NCBI RefSeq assembly: GCF_023716865.1 | Contig: NZ_CP092417.1 | Span: forward strand, 3,574,001-3,638,000 | Length of the DNA stretch: 64,000 bases | Direction of reading: 5' to 3' | Source of the DNA: Endozoicomonas sp. SCSIO W0465 | Lineage (GTDB): Bacteria > Pseudomonadota > Gammaproteobacteria > Pseudomonadales > Endozoicomonadaceae | Made by a program: the position numbers and the translations under genes | The notes under the pieces: model-generated | The model's input: the letters and a program-made list of their open reading frames with translations, nothing else | Databases searched by the model: none | What the model was told of the DNA's origin: nothing | Shown: piece by piece, positions 24,133 to 33,065 of the stretch | Layout: each line of letters opens with the position of its first letter | Position numbering within the stretch: position 1 is the stretch's first letter

Positions 24133-24726
24133 CTATTTGGCTATAGCATCAATGTATTTCAGTACCCTTCTTCTAGTGAACCTAGCTTCTGGTGTATCGG
24201 CGTACCACACATTCGATTGACCAATACCACCTTTACAGCCTCTTGGAATAAAAAAGGTTCTTTCCTCTGGTGCTATCAGAAAGCAGTTCTCCTTAAGCGC
24301 ACATATTCGATAACCATTGATATCATTTTCAGCATAAATGTCTGGTGTACACTTGAACTGCTTATAGTGCCTGTACACCTTAGCATCCAGATAAAAACCA
24401 ATAATGACAGTACCACCTTCTGGATGTTTTGCAGTAAAGACAATATCAACGCCCCTTATATACTCATCCAGTGCTTCTGCCCCTAAGCGGTCTATGTTGA
24501 TCTGACCATTGTTAGAAGTCTGAACATATCCGAAAGCATTCTTTTTGTTGGTCTCAAGGACAAAGTTACATACTTCATGACCATACCCTTCTTCGTCTAC
24601 AAAAGACCCACCTCCTTCGATACAGTCATCTTCTGTATTACCTTTATAGTCTTTCATGTAACCAATGTTACAGAACAAAAGCCTCTTCTTTTCCTGCTTA
24701 GGTTCAAATTTCAGTAGTGCCTTCAT
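24133..24726 (-). CDS. Possible restriction-associated DNA-reader domain protein, 197 aa
   Basis: The opening LLFCNIGYMKDYKGNTEDDC, the GGGSFVDEEGYGHEVCNF block and the GGTVIIGFYLDAKVYRHYKQ block resemble a domain often seen at the N terminus of HNH-type restriction endonucleases, thought to recognise DNA. Here it is encoded alone, without a nuclease domain; the remaining C-terminal part is unassigned. If the match holds, the protein might read modified DNA or act with a separate nuclease; the family assignment is from memory and moderate. AGAGGAGCTGGTT gives a good ribosome site. It is the last AT-rich gene before the chromosomal junction. Confidence 0.45.
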   Translation of the reverse strand: MKALLKFEPKQEKKRLLFCNIGYMKDYKGNTEDDCIEGGGSFVDEEGYGHEVCNFVLETNKKNAFGYVQTSNNGQINIDRLGAEALDEYIRGVDIVFTAKHPEGGTVIIGFYLDAKVYRHYKQFKCTPDIYAENDINGYRICALKENCFLIAPEERTFFIPRGCKGGIGQSNVWYADTPEARFTRRRVLKYIDAIAK

Positions 24727-25048
24727 AACCAGCTCCTCTTTGAAGTTCTGAAGAGCTTAGAACTCCTCTAACCCCTTGTAAATAGGGGCTTAGAGGACGT
24801 CTCACCCTCTTTAACATTAAACATTGTCGTATAGTTTTTTTAGATTTGCTTATAGATGCATCTACGGATGTTCTAGATACATCTAACTCACCTGTAGATG
24901 AAAAGTGCTATACAAATACATCGTCGTATATATCACAAAAAGAAAGGAAATCTTTACAAATAATTTAGATTAATTCGTATTTTATCAGCCTGATTCAGTA
25001 CCACACCGCTAAGCTTGAGGTTAAAATTATCTTGGGTAATGTCTACAA
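24727..25048. other. Junction-proximal non-coding region with hairpin
   Basis: CCTCTAACCCC and GGGGCTTAGAGG at 24765-24796 form a long hairpin with a one-base bulge. Several ATGCATCTA/GATACATCTA-like repeats lie at 24850-24905. The AT-rich part ends here and the truncated cobB begins at 25049. No gene is seen. Confidence 0.5.
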
Positions 25049-25516
25049 CTACGGTACCTCACCAAACCAGACAATATGAGGGCGGAGGTTACCAGCAATA
25101 CCGCAGCATTCACATTGAGTATCAACGGTAACATCCTGATCCCAGTAAAAAACCTGCCCTGTCTCCTGACAGTGAACCTGCAACAATTCTCCATGCATGT
25201 GAATCAGCTGCTTGCTCCCTGCCCTTTCATGCAGATCGTCCACGTTCTGAGTCACCAGAAGAAAACTCCCAGAGAACTGACGTTCAAACTCTGCCAGTAC
25301 CTGATGGGCCCGGTTGGGCACAACGGTTTGCAATTGCCGTCTCCGGTCATTGTAAAATCGTTGCACCAGTGCGGGGTTTCGAGCGTAACCTTCAGGTGTT
25401 GCAACATCCTCAACAGGATGGTCCTCCCAAAGCCCGTCACTGGCCCGGAACGTTCTGATTCCCGATTCAGCAGAGACTCCCGCACCGGTCAGCACAACAA
25501 TAGATGAATAGGGCAA
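25049..25516 (-). pseudogene. cobB: NAD-dependent protein deacylase CobB (Sir2 class III), 3'-truncated
   Basis: The sirtuin core is clear: [20 protein letters not shown] at residues 11-30 binds NAD, Tyr55 and Arg58 (RFYNDRR) are the class III pair that favours succinyl/malonyl-lysine, [12 protein letters not shown] is at 89-100 and the catalytic histidine is in HMHGE at about 108. The sequence stops after [11 protein letters not shown] with a TAG supplied by foreign DNA, losing roughly the last 80 residues of the Rossmann fold, so the product should be inactive. The TTG start follows AGGAGG (25522-25527). An IS1182 element begins three bases beyond that ribosome site and cuts off the promoter. 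The missing end is not found elsewhere in the window. Confidence 0.85.
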
Positions 25517-25529
25517 ACCAACCTCCTAG

Positions 25530-27243
25530 GAGGCTGTCCGAGAACTAGCTATTGAAAAAACGAAAGCTTCAGCATTTTCTTGGCTGATCAAATATTGACC
25601 TAAATTTAGCCTGTTTTGGGGTAAAAATTGCGTTTTTTACCCTTTTGCTTGCCTTTATGCTGCCATTTTAAGCCTTTTTGCTTCTTCAAGACGGATTGAT
25701 CCCGTTGAAACCGATTTGACAATTTTTTTGAAATTATAAGCACTGCAGACCAGTGAAAATTCTCCAGCCACTTTTTCCTTACCCCGGACACTGAACCCTC
25801 TGAATCCTGAGTTCTTGATTTGGCCAAAAGGCGGTTCCGCAATCACCTTGCGACGCTCATAAACCGCTTTGGCCTCTTTGGTTTCCATTTTGCGGTTCAT
25901 CGCCTGGCGTATGGCTTCGTGGCGGTCTGTGCGAATCACTTTCCCCGGGTCTTTGTTGTCACCACTGCACCTTTTACGTAACGGGCAATCCCGGCAGATA
26001 TCTTTACTGACGCGGTAGCTTTTGTGTTTTGCTTTGCTAGCCGTGTTATAAATCAGCTTCTCACCGGCAGGGCAGGTAAAGCTGTCGTCTGCTTCATGGT
26101 AAATAAAATCCGCTTTGACAAACTTTCTGTCAGAGTCTTCCAGTCCCTCTGTTGCAGGCTTCTCCTGTCGATCCGTAGCCATGTAAGCGTCAATGTTCGC
26201 ATCATCAAACGCTTGCAGGTTGGGCCCTGAGTAATAGCCATTATCCTCACTCATTTTGCCAATGGACGCGTTATCTGTTGCTTCTGCAATGGCTTCAAGT
26301 GCAGGCTTTACTTCCTGCTTGTCATTGGCATGCTGGCTGATGTGCTGGCCAACAATGATACCATTATCGCTGTCGACGCTGATCTGGGCGTTATAACTGT
26401 ACTGATAGCCACTGCCTTTTTTACCCATGATCCTGGCATCATGATCAGCAAAGCTGATTTGCTTTTTGTCGTCTATCGGCTTATCGGGATTCAGGGCCTG
26501 TTCCCGTTCTTCAAGCGCTTTTTTGGCCTCCTGGATTTTCTCTAACCGTTCCTGCTTGAATTGCAAGTCTTCAGGAATGCTGTAGCCAGTCTCCTGCTGA
26601 TAAGCATCGTCCTCTTCACTGTCACTGGTTTCGGCTTTTTTAATCAGGGCCTCAACTTCAGCCATTAATTCAGCTTCTTTGGCCTTAAGTCGTGCGTAGC
26701 TCATGGCCTTATGCTTTGATGAGTCGGCTTTGAATTTGGAACCATCAAGAGCGATGTGGCCCAGCGAGGCCATCTGTAGTTCCCGGGCGAGCAGCACGCT
26801 CTGTTTGAAACTGCTTTTAAAAAAGGTGGCCTGGTTTTTACGAAAGTCACTGAGCACCCGGAAATTTGGGCAGTGCTGTTTGGCGATATACATGAAAGCC
26901 AAGTCCTGATTGCAGCGCCGTTCAATCTCCCTGGAGCTGAACACACCATGGCTATAGGCATAGATCAGGATCGATATAATCAGTCGTGGGTGGTAGGCAT
27001 TCTGGCCAAGATGGTGATACTGCTTTTCCACTTCAGAGGTGTCGATATGCTTGAAGATATCTTCAAAAACGAAGCAATCATGATCTGGTGGCAGCAGGTC
27101 GAAGATGTTCGATGGGAACATCAGGTGCTGGTCAAAATCAGCAGGGTTATCTTTGAATTTGATTGATGACATCCGTTTCGGCAACAACAAAGTGGGCAGA
27201 AAATGCCTGATTATACTTAATCAGGCTATTCTCGGACAGCCTC
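25530..27243 (-). mobile_element. IS1182-family insertion sequence, 1714 bp
   Basis: Terminal inverted repeats GAGGCTGTCCGAGAA bound the element. The 4-bp palindromic target CTAG is duplicated at 25526-25529 and 27244-27247. One transposase gene is on the minus strand. Confidence 0.9.
25655..27172 (-). CDS. IS1182-family transposase, 505 aa
   Basis: The protein has the DUF772-type N-terminal domain (HPRLIISILIYAYSHGVFSSREIER), a DDE catalytic core with IALDGSKFKADSS and MSEDNGYYSG segments, a cysteine cluster (CPAGEKL ... CRDCPLRKRCSG) and the C-terminal ERRKVIAEPPFGQIKNSGF block typical of IS1182. It is full length and intact, with an ATG at 27172; an earlier TTG at 27190 is less likely. 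It catalyses transposition of the surrounding element. Confidence 0.9.
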   Translation of the reverse strand: MSSIKFKDNPADFDQHLMFPSNIFDLLPPDHDCFVFEDIFKHIDTSEVEKQYHHLGQNAYHPRLIISILIYAYSHGVFSSREIERRCNQDLAFMYIAKQHCPNFRVLSDFRKNQATFFKSSFKQSVLLARELQMASLGHIALDGSKFKADSSKHKAMSYARLKAKEAELMAEVEALIKKAETSDSEEDDAYQQETGYSIPEDLQFKQERLEKIQEAKKALEEREQALNPDKPIDDKKQISFADHDARIMGKKGSGYQYSYNAQISVDSDNGIIVGQHISQHANDKQEVKPALEAIAEATDNASIGKMSEDNGYYSGPNLQAFDDANIDAYMATDRQEKPATEGLEDSDRKFVKADFIYHEADDSFTCPAGEKLIYNTASKAKHKSYRVSKDICRDCPLRKRCSGDNKDPGKVIRTDRHEAIRQAMNRKMETKEAKAVYERRKVIAEPPFGQIKNSGFRGFSVRGKEKVAGEFSLVCSAYNFKKIVKSVSTGSIRLEEAKRLKMAA

Positions 27244-27247
27244 CTAG

Positions 27248-28968
27248 CCCGAATGTTTCATAAACGCTGCTACAACTCGAACGGCTGATGTTTTTTTGAA
27301 CAAACATGGCCTGCCAAATCGTAGCAGCGTATTTTTCTGCATTGATATTGCGTCCCGCCATGGCTTTATGTCAAAAAACATAACGATTTACCTGACACCA
27401 GGCGCACCGAACCCTCAACCTCCTTCAGCTGATCCAATAAAACGCCTCCCCAACCGAAAAGCTGTGTCTGTTATCCCGGTCTGAGAACTGGAATGGCAGC
27501 AAAAGCTTCCGTCACTCGTTGTAGCAACACTTTCATTGGGTTACTGCTGGGCAGATGTAACTTAACTCGGTCTTTATACTCCACCACCTTAACGGCAATT
27601 TTGAACAGCTTGGCGATCACTGTTGAAGGCTGAGCCCTCTGCATCTCTGTATCCTTCAATACAGTGGTTCTCATTTCGTAATGCAGAACGTACGCAGCAC
27701 AGGCGTAGTACATACGCAATGCATTCGCCCGAAAGCTCATATCCGATGTCCGATCACAGGACAGATCATTTTTCAGGTGTTTGATGTAGTTTTCATCCTG
27801 TCCTCTGGGACAATAGAACTGCTCATAAATGCACCGGGCCGAGGCATTCTTGATGGAGGTTACGACAAAGCGAGGGTTATCACCCATCTGGTTCACTTCA
27901 GCCTTATATATGACACGTGTATCCAGCCCTTTCCAGCTCTTCGCCTGATACTGTGCCTCGCCATACAGACGCACTCGGTAAGGTATCGGTAACTTATTCA
28001 ATCGAGCGTAAGCTGTACGTGCCTGGAGGCAGAGGCGAGCTTCCGCCATGCTTTCATCCGACATTGGCCGTAAGGCCGTTGGATGCCCAGCGCCTTTACT
28101 CAGCACGTAATCAGCAGCTTTATCCTGCTCAACAACGTGCATCAGCTCAGGTTGGGAAAAGTGACTGTCTCCCCGGATGATCAGATGTGTTTTCGGCCAT
28201 GACTGCCGGATCAGCGTCAAAAGACGTTTAACAATGGCGGCATTTTCCCGCCCTGAGGGTGTTTTCCCGGGCCGCAGAATGGCTGTGATCAACTTCCCGC
28301 TCAAACCTTCAAAAATCATCAGTGGCAAATAGCAGGTATTGCCGTATTTGGTGTTGAACAAGCTGTACTGTTGAGCACCGTGGGTCAGGCTGGCTGTGTG
28401 GTCCAGATCAATGACTGCCAGCTTGGGCGGTTTTTTATAGCTGCTGAGAAAATGCTCTGCAAAGGCGTAGGCCAGGTCGTATATATCCCTGCGGGACAAG
28501 CCCTTCCCGAGTCGTGAAAATGTGGGGGCTGATGCCAGATGGGTTTCGGCATTCAGAGGACTGCGACCAACAGCCAGCTTGAACATCGGGTCCTTGCGCA
28601 AATGGTTGCTGTCATTGGCATCCTGATAACCGCAGGCCATTTGAAGCACTCTTTGCGTCAGAAGATCCTGCATGGAATGGTCAATATAGGATTGATGTCG
28701 TTTGTCCTGGATTGCCTTGACGAGCCGGGGAATTAGCTCGCTGCGGATGGCCATTTCACGAAGCAGCAGCGCGCCAAAATCGGAGGACAACTCCCCTCCG
28801 TTAAAATCAGCTCTGACAGTTTTACCATTAACAGGGTGAAAACGAAGGGTTTCTTGTGTATGTTTCGTCATAGCAGGTTCCGGATTGCTTCTTCCGAAGC
28901 TTTTTTTTAGTCGACCCAATCATATCAGGTGATTGGGCGGAACCTGCTCTTATTTATGAAATATTCGG
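27248..28968 (-). mobile_element. IS1380-family insertion sequence, about 1.7 kb
   Basis: CCCGAATGTTTCATAAA at the left and its near inverse TTTATGAAATATTCGGG at the right mark the ends. The left end directly abuts the IS1182 target duplication. No flanking duplication is clear, because IS1182 and other rearrangements altered the left flank. A 40-bp remnant of a related end lies at about 46350-46388. Confidence 0.75.
27471..28871 (-). CDS. IS1380-family transposase, 466 aa
   Basis: Typical IS1380 features are present: GGELSSDFGALLLREM near the N terminus, CGYQDANDSNHLRKDP, LAVIDLDHTASLTHGAQQ with the first catalytic Asp, LIIRGDSHFSQPEL with the second, and a C-terminal QDENYIKHLKNDLSCDRTS with the Glu. 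The ATG at 28871 gives the family N terminus MTKHTQETLRFHP; a longer reading frame extends upstream but lacks support. The gene looks intact. Confidence 0.9.
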   Translation of the reverse strand: MTKHTQETLRFHPVNGKTVRADFNGGELSSDFGALLLREMAIRSELIPRLVKAIQDKRHQSYIDHSMQDLLTQRVLQMACGYQDANDSNHLRKDPMFKLAVGRSPLNAETHLASAPTFSRLGKGLSRRDIYDLAYAFAEHFLSSYKKPPKLAVIDLDHTASLTHGAQQYSLFNTKYGNTCYLPLMIFEGLSGKLITAILRPGKTPSGRENAAIVKRLLTLIRQSWPKTHLIIRGDSHFSQPELMHVVEQDKAADYVLSKGAGHPTALRPMSDESMAEARLCLQARTAYARLNKLPIPYRVRLYGEAQYQAKSWKGLDTRVIYKAEVNQMGDNPRFVVTSIKNASARCIYEQFYCPRGQDENYIKHLKNDLSCDRTSDMSFRANALRMYYACAAYVLHYEMRTTVLKDTEMQRAQPSTVIAKLFKIAVKVVEYKDRVKLHLPSSNPMKVLLQRVTEAFAAIPVLRPG

Positions 28969-29415
28969 GCTGGTCATTCATCATGACGCTCACAAGATAC
29001 CTACAACGTTAAGTAATTTACGCAAACCCTTGTTTTATATAATGCAATTAATTTAAACGCTCGTATAATATTTTTTAATAGAACAATCGTTCAACATCAT
29101 CCATTGATTTCCCATCCGAGTTTGTAATGACTACTGCGGCTATTGAAGCGTCCCGTCATATTACTGAATCCCAATGTCCTGCGCCGGAAAAGACCGGATG
29201 GATAGAGCGTCAATTTCAACTTCGGTCCAAGGGCACCCATATCCGCCAGGAAGTAATGGCCGGCATAACCACCTTCCTGACCATGGCCTATATCATCTTT
29301 GTAAATCCACAGATTCTTTCCGCTGCGGGAATGGATGCCCAGGCAGTATTTGTCACCACCTGCCTGATCGCCGCCATTGGCAGCATTGCCATGGGCCTGT
29401 TGGCTAATCTGCCCA

Positions 29416-30847
29416 CTTAAGGTAGACATTAAGCCCCACCCACCGCACAAAGGCCTAATCTTGTACGCCCTGAACAACCATCCCGTGCAGGGTGTTCTCG
29501 TTTCGCATTATTTCCCCAGAAGTCCAGTAGCTTTTTAATGCATGAGACCAATGACTTTCCTGCATTCATCAACGATGAAATCACATTACCAAACAGGTGA
29601 GTCCCACTTTTCATCACCTTGTGCGTCGAGATTTCCTCAATGCTCCCACTTTCACAGAGGTTCGCCTGTGCAGCATGGGCAAGGTACCTTTTCAACGTCA
29701 CAACCACAAAGGACATCAGAATCAGGCTAAACACCAGTGTCGCTGATTTGGTGTTAAAACGATGCCACCCTGAATAGGATTTGATCTCTTTGAAAATCAG
29801 CTCTATCTGCCACCGTAGACGATAGGCCTGGAGCACATCACTCAAGGTGAACTCCACCCGGTTCAGGTTGGTCACAACGAAAACCCACTTCTGTTTTTTG
29901 TCATTCCAGCGGACAACCAAGCGGAATGGCCAGGCTTTGAATCCCGGCCATTCTACATCCAGGTCGAGGCACTGGTCTTTGGGGAAGCCAGACAGTACAT
30001 CCTTCAGTTTTTGTCCTTTGTAGCGATTGAGATTCTTGCCATCCTCCCGTACCGCGCTGAGTATCGTCGGGTTGATACTCTGAGGTGCCTTGCAGATAAA
30101 AGAACCCTCCCTGTCATCAATAGCGGCAAAGAGTTCCAGCTCAAAATAACCGGCATCCATTAGCATCAGGATATAGGCCATGGATGTTGGCAGTGGTGGC
30201 AGACAGTCTCTTTCTGAACGGGTATCTTCAGTCAGCTGCACCCGCACCAGGTTGTTGGTGAGAAGATCCATTGTCGTATGAAGCTCGACGGCAGCAGGAC
30301 TGACCGTTGAGAACCTGCCGGGAAATGCTTCTTTCAGGGCATCATAGACAGCTTGTGACGAACCGTCCTGAATCAGAATGTGCTCAAACTCTGAAAATGG
30401 ACTGTCTTCATCAAACGCCATGACTTTGCGGGAAAATATTTCCAGACACTGCACCCATAGCCACAGGATAAGAGTAGGCAGCGCGTCCTTTTTAGCTTGA
30501 TTTGCCCAAGAACGATAAGAGACATTCAGCCCCGTCAACTCGTTAAATTTACGGTGTAGATCCGCCTGGGTATCGCAGTTTCCATCACCAGCGAGGGCAT
30601 CGATCAGTGAGAGGATAAAATCCAAAGGACGGATATCTCGCTGTCGTATAGTAAAACCAAGCTGTTCCGCCATACTTAGGAGTTCTGACCGGTCGAAACA
30701 GGTCAACAGTTTTTTTCAACTAATCTACTATTTGCAGTACTCATCTTGTTCAGCCATTGATAATGGTTTCGAAGCTTTATTGTGGCTGTTCAAGGTGGGT
30801 TCTGCCGCCGGAAACGAACCTTTTTTGAGCTTAATGTCTACCCTAAG
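29416..30847 (-). mobile_element. IS4-family element in azgA, 1432 bp
   Basis: Ends are CTTAAGGTAGACATTAAG and the near inverse CTTAATGTCTACCCTAAG. The 10-bp duplication AATCTGCCCA is at 29406-29415 and 30848-30857, as is usual for IS4 elements. Confidence 0.9.
29429..30673 (-). CDS. IS4-family transposase, 414 aa
   Basis: The protein contains HILIQDGSSQAVYD with the first catalytic Asp, MLMDAGYFELELF with the second, and the IS4 Y-(2)-R-(3)-E-(6)-K signature in YRLRWQIELIFKEIKSYSG. The start is placed at ATG 30673 (MAEQLGFTIRQ); a TTG at 30706 is also possible. The gene appears intact. Confidence 0.88.
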   Translation of the reverse strand: MAEQLGFTIRQRDIRPLDFILSLIDALAGDGNCDTQADLHRKFNELTGLNVSYRSWANQAKKDALPTLILWLWVQCLEIFSRKVMAFDEDSPFSEFEHILIQDGSSQAVYDALKEAFPGRFSTVSPAAVELHTTMDLLTNNLVRVQLTEDTRSERDCLPPLPTSMAYILMLMDAGYFELELFAAIDDREGSFICKAPQSINPTILSAVREDGKNLNRYKGQKLKDVLSGFPKDQCLDLDVEWPGFKAWPFRLVVRWNDKKQKWVFVVTNLNRVEFTLSDVLQAYRLRWQIELIFKEIKSYSGWHRFNTKSATLVFSLILMSFVVVTLKRYLAHAAQANLCESGSIEEISTHKVMKSGTHLFGNVISSLMNAGKSLVSCIKKLLDFWGNNAKREHPARDGCSGRTRLGLCAVGGA

Positions 30848-31973
30848 AATCTGCCCATCGCCATGGCACCGGCCATGGGGTTGAACAGCTACCTGGCCTT
30901 TGTGCTGGTCGGCGGCATGGGGCTTGCCTGGCAGACCGGCATGGCTGTGATCTTCTGGGGCTCGTTACTGTTTGCTGCCGTTGCCGTATTTCGAGCCTAC
31001 ATCATCACCAGCATTCCCTTAAGCCTACGCATTGGCATTGCTACCGGCTGCGGCCTGATGATTGCCTTGGTGGGTCTGCACAATGCCGGCATTATCGTGG
31101 CAACGCCGAGCACCATGGTAACCATCGGAGATGTCCGCTCCATTCCGTTTATACTGGGCTGTGCCGGTTTTCTGCTGATGATGGTGCTGGTACAGCGTGG
31201 CTTTAAAGCGGCAGTTCTGATCTCCATTATTACCATTACCTTTCTCGGCTGGCTACTGGGCGATGTGGAATACCAGGGCATCGCCTCCCTGCCCCCGAGC
31301 ATTGCTCCGGTACTGGGCCAGCTAGACCTGATGGGCGCTCTTGATCTCAGTCTGATGGGGGTAATTATCTCGGTCATGTTGGTCAGCCTGTTTGAGTCCG
31401 CCGGCACCTTTGTCGCCGTGACCGATAAAGCTGGCCTGGCCGATGAAACCGGAAACTATCCCAATGCCACCAAATCCCTGTTTGTCGACAGCCTCAGTTC
31501 GGCAGCAGGTGCATTCATGGGCACCTCCTCTGTTTGCCCTTTTGTGGAAAGTGCGACAGGCGTCGCTGAAGGCGGCCGCACCGGGCTGATGGCTGTAGTC
31601 GTTGGCCTGTTATTTTTGCTGGCCATCTTCTTTGCACCATTGGCCGGCATGATTCCCGCGTACGCCACCGCAGGCGCCCTGATCTATGTCGGGCTGCTGA
31701 TGACCTCGGAACTCACCCGCGTCCGGTGGGACGATCTGACAGAAGCGACACCGGCTTTTGTCACTACGGTGATGATTCCCTTCAGTTTCACCCTGACCGA
31801 AGGCATTGCCACTGGATTTATTACCTATACCACAATCAAACTGGCCTCCGGGAGACGGCACGACGTGTCGCCGGTATGCGCCCTGTTGACTGTGGTATTC
31901 CTGGCCCGTTACGCCTTTTTATAAGCTCTTTATAAGCCCTTGATAAGCCCTTTTTTGTATTGAGTAAAACATC

Positions 31974-33065
31974 ATGATTAAAGAAAACCTGCGCGACCTG
32001 ATTGATGCTGGCGCTGCCCGTATTCCTGCCGACCTGGTGATTAAAAACGGCCAGTTGGTCAATGTGACCTCCGCAGAGATCTACCCTGCGGACATCGCCG
32101 TTTACCGTTCCAGAATCGTAGCTACCGGAGATGTTGACGCTTATATCGGTGACAATACTCAGATTATCGATGCTGAAAACAAGTACCTGGTGCCCGGTCT
32201 GATTGATGGCCACCTGCATATTGAGTGCAGCAAAATGTCCATGACCAGCTTTGCCAAAGCCGTGGTGCCCTGTGGCACCACCAGCATTGTTTCCGGCCTG
32301 GATCAGTATCTGGTAACAGCGGGTTTGGAAGGTGTCCGCGAGGTTCTGGACGAAATCAACCAGGGTCCATTAAAAGTGTTCTGGGGTCTGCCCTTCACGG
32401 CTCCCTACACCCTGCCTGAATCCACCGTTGGGTTTAACGTCACCCCGGAAGTGCATCAGGAAGTTCAGAAATGGCCGGAAGTGTATGGCGTCTGGGAAAC
32501 CGTCTCCGAGTTTGTCGAAAACAAACATGACGGCGTCATGAAGGCCATTGAGCTGGCTGGTGAGAACAATCTGCCAATATTCGGCTGCGCCCCCATGACC
32601 ACAGGTACCCGTCTCAACTCCGTACTCTGTGCGGGTGTGCGTCTTGACCATGAAAGCTACGATCATGTCGAAGCCATGGAAAAAATCCGTAAGGGCATGT
32701 TCCTGCTGGTTCGTGAGTCATCAATTTCCCACTTCCTCCATGAAAATATGAAGGTAGTGACGCATATCAATCCGCGGGTGGCCCGTCGGGTCAGCTTCTG
32801 TACTGACGACGTGATTCCTTCCGAAATCCTGGAAAACGGGCATATGGATAAACTGATCCGTATGACCATTGCTGCAGGTGTTGACCCAATCACGGCTATC
32901 CAGATGGGTTCCCTGAACAGCGCCGAGGCCTATCGTATTGACCACTTGGTCGGCTCCATCTCTCCCGGAAAAATCGCCGACATCCTGCTGGTGGAAGACC
33001 TGCGCCAGTTCAATATCGACAAGGGTAACTGTTCAGCACCCCCACATAAATCTGGAATTTTCTGA
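31974..33065 (+). pseudogene. ade: Adenine deaminase, 3'-truncated by IS66
   Basis: A metal-dependent amidohydrolase of the adenine deaminase family: VPGLIDGHLHIE carries the HxH metal motif, and downstream blocks include GCAPMTTGTRLN-like substrate loop, CTDDVIPSEIL with the metal Asp, and LNSAEAYRIDHLVGSISPGKIADI. The enzyme converts adenine to hypoxanthine and ammonia. Coding sequence runs intact to FNIDK and then passes into the IS66 end at 33025; the last 13 residues (to 33065) are IS-derived. Full-length Ade is about 580-600 residues, so roughly the last 240 are missing and the product is unlikely to be active. It follows the permease gene by 49 bases. Confidence 0.85.

Larger units (their letters stand above)
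29127..31924 (+). pseudogene. AzgA-type adenine/guanine/hypoxanthine permease, split by an IS4 element
   Basis: The 5' part (29127-29415) encodes the AzgA N terminus (RQEVMAGITTFLTMAYIIFVNP) and the 3' part (from 30848) continues PIAMAPAMGLNSYLAFVL, the NCS2/AzgA signature, through about twelve membrane helices to a stop at 31924. Between them lies an IS with a 10-bp duplication AATCTGCCCA (29406-29415 and 30848-30857); removing the IS and one copy restores the frame exactly as ...LLANLPIAMAPAMGL. The intact protein would be a proton-coupled purine transporter of about 450 residues in the inner membrane. The adenine deaminase gene 50 bases downstream suggests a purine-salvage operon, now inactive. 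Confidence 0.88.
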
